A DNA stretch of 9,606 bases from assembly GCA_017379255.1 (NCBI GenBank), contig JAFNWZ010000394.1:1-9606 (forward strand). The letters run 5' to 3'. This document shows positions 1 to 6,585 of this stretch, one piece after another. The position numbers were made by a program, and so were the translations under genes. The notes under the pieces are model-generated. The model did not search any database, was not told the DNA's origin, and was given only the letters and a program-made list of their open reading frames with translations. The first letter of the stretch is position 1, and every line of letters starts with the position of its first letter. This DNA is from Akkermansia sp. GTDB taxonomy: Bacteria; Verrucomicrobiota; Verrucomicrobiia; Verrucomicrobiales; Akkermansiaceae.

Positions 1-83
1 GGGCTATAAATTTCCGCTCGCTTTGCTCGCTGATAAATTACAATTTTTTGTTTTCTTGCGCAGAATAGCATCAGCAAATCTGA

Positions 84-118
84 AACAGGCCCCGAAAAGC
101 CTGTTATTCTCTCTTTTT
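84..118 (+). terminator. Probable intrinsic terminator of an upstream gene
   Basis: A 7-bp perfect stem (AACAGGC at 84-90 with GCCTGTT at 99-105) encloses an 8-nt loop and is followed by a pyrimidine-rich run ending in TTTTT (114-118). The T-tract is interrupted by C residues, so it is a moderate rather than textbook terminator. The orientation fits a + strand gene that ends before or near the window start. It lies just before the promoter proposed for the next gene, which supports a transcription-unit boundary here. Positions 1-83 are AT-rich, with one tandem 7-mer (GCTCGCT at 16-22 and 25-31); I see no supportable gene in them. Confidence 0.55.
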
Positions 119-120
119 AC

Positions 121-149
121 TTGAAAAGATGGAATATATAGGTTAGAGT
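121..149 (+). promoter_or_regulatory. Candidate sigma-70-like promoter for the beta-CASP RNase
   Basis: TTGAAA (121-126, 5 of 6 to TTGACA) is followed after exactly 17 nt by TAGAGT (144-149, 4 of 6 to TATAAT). Transcription would begin around 155-158, on or next to the GTG/ATG start codons, giving a leaderless or nearly leaderless mRNA. The site follows directly on the upstream terminator. The -10 is weak, so confidence comes from placement and from similar arrangements elsewhere in the window. Confidence 0.35.
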
Positions 150-154
150 CCAGG

Positions 155-1564
155 GTGATGAAAATTCATTTCTGTGGAGCAGCTGAAACAACAACCGGTT
201 CCCAGCATCTGCTGGAGGTGAACGGCAGGAAAATCCTCCTTGATTGTGGCATGTACCAGGGCCACCGCGAGGATCAGATGCGCATCAACCGGGAGTTCCC
301 CTATTTCAACCCGGCGGAAATTGATTGCGTGGTGCTCTCCCACGCCCATATCGACCACTCCGGCAATCTGCCCAACCTGGTCAAAAAAGGATACAAAGGC
401 TTTATTTACAGCACACATGCCACGCGAGACCTCTGCCAGATTATGCTGGCAGACTCTGCCCGCATCCAGGAAAGCGACTGCAAGTTCCTCAACAAGATGA
501 GCGCCCGCAAAGGTGGCAGCGGCAAGGTGGCGGAAATCATCTACACTGAGCAGGACGCCGAGGCCTGTCTGCGCCGTTTCATCAACATCGGTTACGAAAT
601 TGCCTTCCCCATCCTGCCGGGAGTCACGCTTACCTTCTACGATGCAGGTCACATCCTTGGTGCAGCCCAGATTGTGCTGGATATTGATGATGAAGAAGAC
701 GGCCAGCACAAGCGCCTCCTGTTCTCCGGCGATGTAGGCCGCGGCAACAACGAATTACTGCGCGACCCGGTTCCCGTGCCGGATGTCGACATCATGCTCA
801 TGGAATGCACCTACGGTGGCCGCCACCACGAAGCCCCCAGCCGGGATGATGAAACCTTCTGCCGCACTATCCGCGATGCTCTCAAACGCGGAGGCAACGT
901 CTACATTCCCTCCTTTGCCGTAGAGCGCACCCAGCAGCTGCTCTACCTGCTCAACCGCGCCTATAAGGAGGGACGTCTGCCCAACTACCAGGTCTATGTG
1001 GACAGCCCCATGGCAGTGAGCGCCACAGAAATATTCCGCATCCACCCGGAATGTTTCAATAAAGAGGTGTACAACTTCCTCTTTGCCGAGCGCGACCCCT
1101 TCCAGTTCGAACAACTACACATGGTGCGCAGCATCTCCGAATCACAGAGGCTCAACAACCTGCGCGAAAATGCCATCATCATTTCTGCCTCCGGCATGTG
1201 CGAAGCAGGCCGCATTCTGCACCACCTCAAGAACGGCATCGGCCGTCCCAATAACACTGTGCTTTTCGTAGGCTACTGCGCAGCCAATACCCTGGGGCGC
1301 CGAATTCTCAACGGCGCTCTGGAGGTCCGTATTCTCGGCGATCTCTACCCGGTGCGCGCCCGCATCGAATCGCTGGATTCGTTCTCCGGCCATGCCGACC
1401 ACAATGAATTGCTTCAGTATTTCCACGCCACCGGCGGTAAGAAAGCGAAAGTCTACCTGGTGCATGGTGAGAAAGAATGCACTGCGGCCATGCTGAAAGC
1501 CTTGCAGCAGGAACACGGCGGCCACATCGAAGTGGCCCGGCTGGACGCAACCGTGAGCTGCTGA
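155..1564 (+). CDS. Beta-CASP metallo-beta-lactamase RNase (bacterial CPSF-73-like)
   Basis: Predicted cytoplasmic zinc-dependent ribonuclease of the metallo-beta-lactamase/beta-CASP group, the bacterial relatives of the mRNA 3'-end nuclease CPSF-73. Numbered from the GTG, the metal-site motifs are complete: HAHIDH at 63-68, DAGH with His166, and FSGD with Asp193. The beta-CASP signatures follow: Glu217 in ECTYG (motif A), SGMCEAGRILHH ending at His357 (motif B), and SFSGHADH with His413 (motif C) inside the C-terminal RNA-specificity (RMMBL) region. The length of about 469 aa is normal for the family, so it appears intact and active. GTG at 155 is immediately followed by ATG at 158; ATG 158 is the more conventional start, and there is no properly spaced Shine-Dalgarno for either. 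The gene stands alone, with its own candidate promoter upstream and a new promoter right after its stop. The family assignment is firm; the RNA substrates are unknown. Confidence 0.9.
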   Translation: MMKIHFCGAAETTTGSQHLLEVNGRKILLDCGMYQGHREDQMRINREFPYFNPAEIDCVVLSHAHIDHSGNLPNLVKKGYKGFIYSTHATRDLCQIMLADSARIQESDCKFLNKMSARKGGSGKVAEIIYTEQDAEACLRRFINIGYEIAFPILPGVTLTFYDAGHILGAAQIVLDIDDEEDGQHKRLLFSGDVGRGNNELLRDPVPVPDVDIMLMECTYGGRHHEAPSRDDETFCRTIRDALKRGGNVYIPSFAVERTQQLLYLLNRAYKEGRLPNYQVYVDSPMAVSATEIFRIHPECFNKEVYNFLFAERDPFQFEQLHMVRSISESQRLNNLRENAIIISASGMCEAGRILHHLKNGIGRPNNTVLFVGYCAANTLGRRILNGALEVRILGDLYPVRARIESLDSFSGHADHNELLQYFHATGGKKAKVYLVHGEKECTAAMLKALQQEHGGHIEVARLDATVSC

Positions 1565-1584
1565 GTCGCTGACCGAATGCGAAA

Positions 1585-1613
1585 TTGACACAGAACTGGA
1601 GCTATTCTAAAAT
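1585..1613 (+). promoter_or_regulatory. Strong sigma-70-like promoter of the metal-uptake operon, probably leaderless
   Basis: A perfect -35 TTGACA (1585-1590), a 17-nt spacer and TAAAAT (1608-1613, 5 of 6 to consensus) form the best promoter in the window. The -10 ends only 6 nt before the ATG at 1620, so the expected transcription start falls on or beside the start codon, and no Shine-Dalgarno is present. A 5-bp inverted repeat, CTATT-CTAA-AATAG (1602-1615), overlaps the -10. It could be part of an operator for a metal-responsive repressor, but it is short and resembles no operator I can name with confidence. Confidence 0.75.
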
Positions 1614-1619
1614 AGGCGC

Positions 1620-2477
1620 ATGAAGAAGTTATTATGCGCCATGCTTGCGCTGATGCTGACCCTGGCTTCCGAAGGAAGCATCAAGGTGGCGAGCCTGCAC
1701 CCTCTGCTCAGCGACATGGCTCGCGTAGTCGGAGGCAATGAGGTCGAAGTAGTGGATTTATTCCCCGCAAACGGGGAACTTCATGCATTTGAACCTACCG
1801 CCGCAGATGTGGCCGCCGCCGCCGGCGCAGAGCTGGTGCTGGCCTGTGGCAAGGGCGTGGAGCCGTACCTGCAGGATTTGCGGGATTCCTTGCCCTCCAC
1901 CACCCGGATTGTGGAACTGGGCGCCACCGTGCCGGATGTATTCATCCCCGGAACCAGGATTGCCGACCCCCATTGGTGGAACAGCCCCAGCGCCATGAAA
2001 CGCGCCTCCCGGGCCCTCCGCACAGAGCTGGAACGCACCTTCCCGGCTGGCAGGGAAACCTTTGCAAAGGGGCAGCGCCTGTATTCCCGCAAAATGGATG
2101 AGCTGAGACGTATTGCCGTGCTCAGCTTTGTACCGATAGAGCAGGAAAAGCGCATCCTGGTCTGTTCACACGCCGCCATGAGCCACTTCTGCAAGGAATT
2201 TGGCTTTACGGCCATAGCCGTACACGGTGTGGCACAGGAAAGCGAAGGAGACACCGCAAGTCTGGCTCGCATTCTCTCGCAATTGCGGCAGCAGAAGGTT
2301 ACCTGCTTGTTCTATGGCGTCAATGATTCGCCTAAAATCATGCAGACCATAGCAAGCCAGGTGGGCGCCACCACCAGACCGCTGGTGCTGGATGGCATCT
2401 ATCCCGCCCTGGGCAGTTATGAAGAAATATTCCTTTTTAATGTAGGAAATATCAGAAAGGGCTTATTCCTGGAATGA
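1620..2477 (+). CDS. Periplasmic Zn/Mn ABC transporter substrate-binding protein (ZnuA/TroA family, cluster A-I)
   Basis: Captures a divalent metal in the periplasm and delivers it to the permease encoded downstream. The N-terminal 16-19 residues are a signal peptide (KK followed by a Leu/Ala/Met core); there is no convincing lipobox. Metal ligands expected for the family are visible: His55 (ELHAFEPT), His118 (DPHWW), His184 (CSHAAMSHF) and Asp258 (LVLDGIYP). Three His plus one Asp is the TroA-like pattern and favours zinc, although TroA-type proteins also bind manganese; PsaA-type Mn proteins have Glu at the third position. The His-rich loop common in ZnuA proteins is absent, and the stretch between His55 and His118 contains no His cluster. 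The length of 285 aa is typical. The ATG at 1620 is the only reasonable start and sits directly downstream of a strong promoter. The stop overlaps the next start (ATGA at 2474-2477), so this is the first gene of the operon. Confidence 0.88.
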   Translation: MKKLLCAMLALMLTLASEGSIKVASLHPLLSDMARVVGGNEVEVVDLFPANGELHAFEPTAADVAAAAGAELVLACGKGVEPYLQDLRDSLPSTTRIVELGATVPDVFIPGTRIADPHWWNSPSAMKRASRALRTELERTFPAGRETFAKGQRLYSRKMDELRRIAVLSFVPIEQEKRILVCSHAAMSHFCKEFGFTAIAVHGVAQESEGDTASLARILSQLRQQKVTCLFYGVNDSPKIMQTIASQVGATTRPLVLDGIYPALGSYEEIFLFNVGNIRKGLFLE

Positions 2478-4477
2478 TGATACGCACCATTCTTTTCACC
2501 CTGGCAGCAGCCACGGGCGGCATCATGGCGCAACCTGCGCCAACCTATGTATGCAGCCGCGTCGATACGCCTCTCCTTATTGATGGCAAAGGAGACGAGG
2601 AAGCATGGAAAAACACCCGCGAATTATCAGCGTTCCGGGATATTGAGGGCGGCGCCATCCCTCACCAGTGCCGGGTAAAAATGCTCTGGGATGACGATTA
2701 CCTCTATATTCTGGCCGATATGGACGAACAGCACCTGTGGGCCACCCAAAAGGAACACGACTCCATCATTTACCACGACCCGGATTTCGAGGTATTCATT
2801 GACCCCGATGGCGATGGGCTCAATTACATCGAACTGGAAATCAACGAGCTGAACACCACATGGGATTTATTCATCACGCGCCCATACCGCTTCAATGACC
2901 CGAATATCCTGCATGATTGGGAGATAAAGGGATTGAAACACGCTGTGCACCTGCGCGGCACGCTGAATACCCCCGGCGATGTGGATGATGGCTGGAGCGT
3001 GGAGCTCGCGATCCCCTGGAGCAGCATCACCAGCCACGCTCATCTGCCCCGCACAGGCAAAGCGCCAGAGCCAGGCTGCAGCATGCGCATGAACTTCTCC
3101 CGAGTCAACTGGCAGGTAAAGCCCACCGCCGGGGGCTACGAAAAGCTTCCCGCGCCGGAGAGCAACCATGTTTGGGCCCCCACCGGTAAAATCAACATCC
3201 ACCTGCCCGAGCACTGGGGACGCGTCATCTTCAGCCCGAATCCGCCCCAGGAATGGGAATCTGCCATGCCGGACAATTCTGATTCCGCCCGGCTGAAGCT
3301 GTATGAAGTGCTCAATGCGCAACTGGAGCACAGAAACAAGCTTCAGGAATTTGACCGCAGTATGCAGATGCCACCCGGAGTCAACATCTGTTTCCCCACA
3401 GATGATTTCTTTGTACTCACCACGGTTTGCAACATGACGGGCGCTCAGATGCGGCTGGACAGCGAGGGCCGCTTTGCCTGCACCCCGTCTGCAGGACATC
3501 ACCCCGAGCTTTACCTCTGGGTACATGGCAACAACAAACGCAGCCCCATGGAATGGCTCCAGCAGTTCATCTGCTATGCCGAATCCGGCATTGATTCAGT
3601 CATCATTGATGGCTCCGTAGAGCGCATTGCACAGCTCACACCCCTGGCCAGACTGGCCGGGCTGCGGGTATACGCCTGGCTCTGGGCTCTGAACCGCCCG
3701 GGGGACACCATCGCTCTGCAACACCCGGATTGGTATGCCGTCAATGCCGAAGGTAAATCCTGCCATTTGCCACAGGAACGCCCCTTTGTGGAATATTACC
3801 AGTTCCTCTGCCCCAACAACCAGGAAGTGCAGCAGCATCTGCAGGAGCAGGTCCGCCAGCTGGCCGCCATTCCTGGCCTTACAGGCATTCAGGCAGATTA
3901 CATGCGCCTGCCGGATGTCGAATTGCCGCAAGCTCTCTGGAGCAAATACGGGCTTGATATGAGCCACGTCATACCAGCCTTTGATTACTGCTACTGTGAC
4001 ACCTGCAAGGCTCTCTATGCCGCAGGTAGTGAGCCTGACTGGAAAAAGTTCCGCGAGCGCAGCGTAGCCGGTATCTTTAATCTCCTGGCCGCAGAAATCC
4101 GGAAGCATGGGCTCATCGCCGCCTGTGCCGTATTTCCCAGCCCGGAACTGGCAGCACGCATGGTGCACCAGGACTGGAGTATGTTCCACGCAGACCTGGT
4201 GCTGCCCATGGCGTATCATTCATTCTACAATAAACCCGCTACCTGGCCGGCAGACATTACCCGGCAGGCAGCGCAGGAGAGCCGGGGGCGCATTCCCATG
4301 GCACCGGGTGTGCACCTGCCGGACATTCCGCCTGCCAGCCTTCCTGGGCATCTGGAAACACTCCGCGCCACGGGCGTTCACGGCATCGGCATTTTCAGTG
4401 ATGATGAGCTTACCCCGGAACACCTGGAGGCGATTAAAAAGTTTAAAGCAACTCCGCATGTCTTGCAGCGCCATTGA
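2474..4477 (+). CDS. Secreted CBM9-like + GH10-like (GHL10/DUF187-type) protein
   Basis: A 667-aa exported protein. Residues 1-19 form a signal peptide ending near IMA/QP. Residues about 30-255 match a family-9-like carbohydrate-binding domain: IDGKGDEEAW at the start, the acidic DPDGDG stretch at 110-115, and the closing VWAPTGKINIHLPEHWG block. Residues about 290-660 look like a GH10-like TIM-barrel of the putative glycosidase type: GIQADYMRLPD at 471-481 (Asp475 a candidate active-site residue), a Cys cluster CYCDTCK (Cys506, Cys508, Cys511), and DLVLPMAYHSFYN later. No activity can be assigned, and catalytic residues are inferred only from position. ATG at 2474 overlaps the preceding stop; ATG at 2477 is an equal alternative, and neither has a well-spaced Shine-Dalgarno. 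Its place between a metal-binding protein and the ATPase is unusual. It may act on envelope or host glycans, or may simply be co-regulated with metal supply. Domain calls are moderately sure; function is not. Confidence 0.68.
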   Translation: MMIRTILFTLAAATGGIMAQPAPTYVCSRVDTPLLIDGKGDEEAWKNTRELSAFRDIEGGAIPHQCRVKMLWDDDYLYILADMDEQHLWATQKEHDSIIYHDPDFEVFIDPDGDGLNYIELEINELNTTWDLFITRPYRFNDPNILHDWEIKGLKHAVHLRGTLNTPGDVDDGWSVELAIPWSSITSHAHLPRTGKAPEPGCSMRMNFSRVNWQVKPTAGGYEKLPAPESNHVWAPTGKINIHLPEHWGRVIFSPNPPQEWESAMPDNSDSARLKLYEVLNAQLEHRNKLQEFDRSMQMPPGVNICFPTDDFFVLTTVCNMTGAQMRLDSEGRFACTPSAGHHPELYLWVHGNNKRSPMEWLQQFICYAESGIDSVIIDGSVERIAQLTPLARLAGLRVYAWLWALNRPGDTIALQHPDWYAVNAEGKSCHLPQERPFVEYYQFLCPNNQEVQQHLQEQVRQLAAIPGLTGIQADYMRLPDVELPQALWSKYGLDMSHVIPAFDYCYCDTCKALYAAGSEPDWKKFRERSVAGIFNLLAAEIRKHGLIAACAVFPSPELAARMVHQDWSMFHADLVLPMAYHSFYNKPATWPADITRQAAQESRGRIPMAPGVHLPDIPPASLPGHLETLRATGVHGIGIFSDDELTPEHLEAIKKFKATPHVLQRH

Positions 4478-4502
4478 CAAAAAGGGAGTCTGAACATAAG
4501 CT
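4474..4502 (+). promoter_or_regulatory. Candidate internal promoter within the metal-uptake operon
   Basis: A perfect TTGACA (4474-4479) overlaps the stop codon of the upstream gene. It is followed after 17 nt by TAAGCT (4497-4502), only 3 of 6 to consensus. The -10 ends 13 nt before the ATG at 4516. If functional it would allow the anchored protein, ATPase and permease to be expressed apart from the first two genes. The -35 is excellent and the -10 poor, so this is tentative. Confidence 0.3.
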
Positions 4503-4515
4503 TAATCCGTTCCAT

Positions 4516-4932
4516 ATGTCTCCACGCGCCACATTTCTGCTCACACTGGCAGGGGTTATTCTGGTGGGAATCCCCCTGCCCCGGCTTACCAGAAAAAACG
4601 ATACAGCCCCGGTTGAAATCAAAGCAGAGGAAGCAGCACGCCGCCATGTCTATGCCACCTTGCGTTACACTGGCCAGCCCGGGCAGCTGCAGGTGCGCCT
4701 GGGCAAAGATAACTGGATGGAAGTGGATTGCAGTCATTCACCCAGCGAGTTTGAGATGGAACTGCCGTTGAGCGGTCTCATGGAAATTGAGATACGGGGG
4801 CACTGGGAAGATGCCGCCCCGCATGCAGTGACGCTCACGCTGGAACCCGATGGCTACGAGTCCCGCAGTGCCACGGAATGGAAAGAAGAAGGGAGTAACA
4901 ATCTGCACAGCGTATTCAGGTTCACATGGTAA
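4516..4932 (+). CDS. Membrane-anchored periplasmic protein of unknown function
   Basis: I do not recognise this family. From the ATG at 4516 it is 138 aa: a short N-terminus, one hydrophobic segment (about residues 6-21, FLLTLAGVILVG core), then a roughly 110-residue hydrophilic domain with alternating polar and hydrophobic residues that suggests a beta-sandwich. It looks like a signal-anchored or secreted periplasmic protein. A TTG at 4474 could extend it by 14 residues and overlap the upstream stop; an AAGGGAG purine stretch at about 4481-4487 lies downstream of that TTG and 28 nt before ATG 4516, so it suits neither start. I favour ATG 4516 because the hydrophobic segment then sits at the N-terminus. 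Its last codons overlap the ATPase start by 7 nt, so translation is probably coupled. The context suggests an accessory envelope role in the metal-uptake operon, but nothing in the sequence shows metal binding. Confidence 0.7.
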   Translation: MSPRATFLLTLAGVILVGIPLPRLTRKNDTAPVEIKAEEAARRHVYATLRYTGQPGQLQVRLGKDNWMEVDCSHSPSEFEMELPLSGLMEIEIRGHWEDAAPHAVTLTLEPDGYESRSATEWKEEGSNNLHSVFRFTW

Positions 4933-5690
4933 ACGAGCATCATGACCACATTTGCTGGGGTGGCGGGCACCACCACCACACCAGACACCAGCTGGAGCTG
5001 CAGAAGATAACCGCAGGCTATGCGGATGAACCTGTATTGCAGGATATCAGCTTTACAGCTGACTGCGGCAGCACGCTGGCTCTTATCGGCCCGAACGGTG
5101 CGGGTAAGTCCACCCTGCTCAATGCTCTGGCTGGTCTTCTCCCTGTCTGGAGCGGCTCCATCCTCTGGAATAACACGGCCCTGGCAGAACACCGCCACGA
5201 AATTGCCTACCTGCCCCAGCGCAGCGAAGTAAACTGGCAATTCCCCATCACGGTGCGCCAGCTGGTGGAAATGGGGCGTTACCCCGCAGTAGGCTCGTGG
5301 AAAGCGATGCGCTCGCACGACCGGGAAATTGTGGAGAAAGCCCTTTGTACGCTGGGCTTGCAGGATATACAGAATCGCCAGATTGGCGCGCTGAGCGGAG
5401 GCCAGCAGCAACGGTGTTTCCTTGCGCGGGCACTGGCGCAGGAAGCTCATATCCTGTTGCTGGATGAACCATTCACCGGGCTGGATGTGCCGGGAACAGA
5501 AGCCCTGTCCCAAATTCTGCGTTCCCTGGCGGCAGAAGGGCGGCTGGTCATTGCCTCTCACCACGACATGGCCACCGCACCGCAGATTTTTGACCAGGCA
5601 TTATTGCTGCGCAAACAATTGATTGCCTGCGGCCCGGTGCAGCAGGTGCTCACCCCTGATAACCTGAAACGAACCTTTAATCCCGCATGA
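4926..5690 (+). CDS. Zn/Mn ABC transporter ATP-binding protein with His-rich N-terminus
   Basis: The cytoplasmic ATPase that powers metal import through the permease encoded next. All nucleotide-binding motifs are intact: Walker A GPNGAGKST (55-63), Q-loop Gln98, signature LSGGQ (156-160), Walker B ILLLDE (176-181), D-loop GLD (185-187) and switch His212. The stretch VNWQFPITVRQLVEMGRYP (102-120) is typical of Mn/Zn family ATPases such as MntB/SitB. The oddity is the first 21 residues, which contain eight histidines (5, 6, 8, 15-18, 21), Cys10 and Asp7 before the ABC fold begins at about residue 22. ATG at 4926 is the only ATG/GTG start in frame ahead of the fold, so this segment is very probably translated. 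The gene overlaps the upstream stop by 7 nt and the downstream start by 4 nt. At 254 aa the length is otherwise normal. The His segment could bind, buffer or sense metal; that is inference. Confidence 0.92.
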   Translation: MVNEHHDHICWGGGHHHHTRHQLELQKITAGYADEPVLQDISFTADCGSTLALIGPNGAGKSTLLNALAGLLPVWSGSILWNNTALAEHRHEIAYLPQRSEVNWQFPITVRQLVEMGRYPAVGSWKAMRSHDREIVEKALCTLGLQDIQNRQIGALSGGQQQRCFLARALAQEAHILLLDEPFTGLDVPGTEALSQILRSLAAEGRLVIASHHDMATAPQIFDQALLLRKQLIACGPVQQVLTPDNLKRTFNPA

Positions 5691-6529
5691 ATGAATTCCT
5701 GCAATTTCTGAATGAACCGCTGGCACAGCGCAGCCTGTGGGCCTGCGGTGTGATTGGGTTCTCCAACGGCTTCGTGAGTGCCCTGGTGGTGTTGCGGCGT
5801 TCCGCACTGCAGATTGGTACTCTTTCCTGCGCGCTGCTTCCGGGTATAGCACTGGCCATTCTGCTGTTCGGGCTCTTCCAGCTCAGTATCCTGCTGGGGG
5901 CAGTGCTGGCCGGGCTCATGGTGGGGCTGGGCTCACTGTTCGTCTCACGCACTTCGAGAATGGAGCACGACACAGCGCTTTCCGTGCTGCATACCACAGC
6001 TTTCGCGCTGGGATACATCATTCTGATTACACTTGGATTGCAACAGAAAGTAGACGACTGGCTCTTCGGCAACATCATGAGCATGGGAGACACGGATTTG
6101 TGGATAGCCTACATCACCGGTGCGCTGGCTGTACTGAGCATCACCGCGTTACAACGCCCGCTGCTCATCACCCTCTTTGACCCCCGCGCCGCCGCCACCA
6201 TGGGCATCCCCACCCGGGTGTTCAACTATGGCATCTTTGCACTCCTCATCCTGGTGCTGGTGTCCTCCCTGCAGGCCGTAGGGGCGTTCCTGACCCTGGG
6301 GCTGCTGGTAGCACCGGCTGCCACCATGTACCTGCTGACAGACCGCGCCTCGTGGTTGTTCTGGGGCGGCGGCCTCATTGGTGGTCTGGGGGCTATTTGC
6401 GCATTCTTCCTGTCCTACCCACTGGGCTGGCATCTCGGCGCTACTATCATCGTGGTGCTAGGCTCACTTTTCCTGCTGGCATATCTCTTTTCTCCGAAAT
6501 ACGGACTTCTCCGGCTGTGCCGAAAATGA
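5687..6529 (+). CDS. Zn/Mn ABC transporter permease (ABC-3 family, ZnuB/MntB-like)
   Basis: The integral membrane subunit through which the metal crosses the inner membrane. The 280-aa protein is almost entirely hydrophobic helices, seven or eight segments. Family landmarks are present: VVLRRSALQIGTLS (34-47), LLPGIALAILL (50-60), an HDTALSVLHTTAFALG block corresponding to the usual EDTAIGI motif, the cytoplasmic coupling region FDPRAAATMGIP, the LQAVGAFLTLGLLVAPAAT block, and the C-terminal FSPKYGLL. A departure from the family is Cys48 in LSCALLPG, where homologues usually have His (SHA/SHAxLPG type). The ATG overlaps the ATPase stop by 4 nt (ATGA, 5687-5690) and there is no Shine-Dalgarno, so translation is probably coupled. 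It is the last gene of the uptake operon. No clear terminator follows before the pseudopilin, so some readthrough is possible. Confidence 0.92.
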   Translation: MNEFLQFLNEPLAQRSLWACGVIGFSNGFVSALVVLRRSALQIGTLSCALLPGIALAILLFGLFQLSILLGAVLAGLMVGLGSLFVSRTSRMEHDTALSVLHTTAFALGYIILITLGLQQKVDDWLFGNIMSMGDTDLWIAYITGALAVLSITALQRPLLITLFDPRAAATMGIPTRVFNYGIFALLILVLVSSLQAVGAFLTLGLLVAPAATMYLLTDRASWLFWGGGLIGGLGAICAFFLSYPLGWHLGATIIVVLGSLFLLAYLFSPKYGLLRLCRK

Positions 6530-6547
6530 TGAGAACAGCTTTTCTGC

Positions 6548-6576
6548 TTGCGCCCGCCGGGTGTATATGATAGCAT
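6548..6576 (+). promoter_or_regulatory. Candidate promoter for the pseudopilin-DAHP synthase unit
   Basis: TTGCGC (6548-6553, 3 of 6) is followed after 17 nt by TAGCAT (6571-6576, 4 of 6), ending 9 nt before the ATG at 6586. A better -10-like hexamer, TATGAT (6566-6571, 5 of 6), lies just upstream but has no matching -35 at 16-18 nt. Either placement gives a leader of only a few to about 10 nt. The hexamers are weak, so the promoter is plausible but not certain. Confidence 0.33.
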
Positions 6577-6585
6577 GATGTGCGT

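Noticed and set aside
16..31. Tandem 7-mer GCTCGCT-TT-GCTCGCT
   Set aside because: Only two copies and no further occurrence seen nearby; too little for a repeat element or operator call.
2..124. Open frame at the window start that could be the tail of an upstream gene
   Set aside because: Composition is AT-rich and unlike the coding regions here, the frame runs through the terminator stem and T-tract, and other frames are open too, so no coding end can be supported.
143..709. - strand open frame (188 aa) opposite the beta-CASP RNase
   Set aside because: It covers the metal-binding motifs of the RNase in antisense and resembles no protein I know.
2867..3526. Long - strand open frame (219 aa) opposite the CBM9/GH10-like gene
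   Set aside because: Antisense shadow of a recognisable two-domain protein; no family motif and no promoter or ribosome-binding site of its own.
3596..4219. - strand open frame (207 aa) opposite the GH10-like domain
   Set aside because: Same reason: the + strand frame carries the conserved motifs and this one shows none.
4481..4487. AAGGGAG as a Shine-Dalgarno for the anchored protein
   Set aside because: It is 28 nt from ATG 4516, too far to serve it, and lies downstream of the alternative TTG 4474.
4854..5564. Long - strand open frame (236 aa) opposite the ATPase gene
   Set aside because: It lies antisense to a clearly conserved ABC ATPase; its product has no recognisable domain, and such frames are expected opposite GC-rich coding sequence.
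6530..6585. Possible terminator between the permease and pseudopilin genes
   Set aside because: Only 3-4 bp stems (such as CGGC-TGT-GCCG at the permease end) with no following T-run; not enough to call one.
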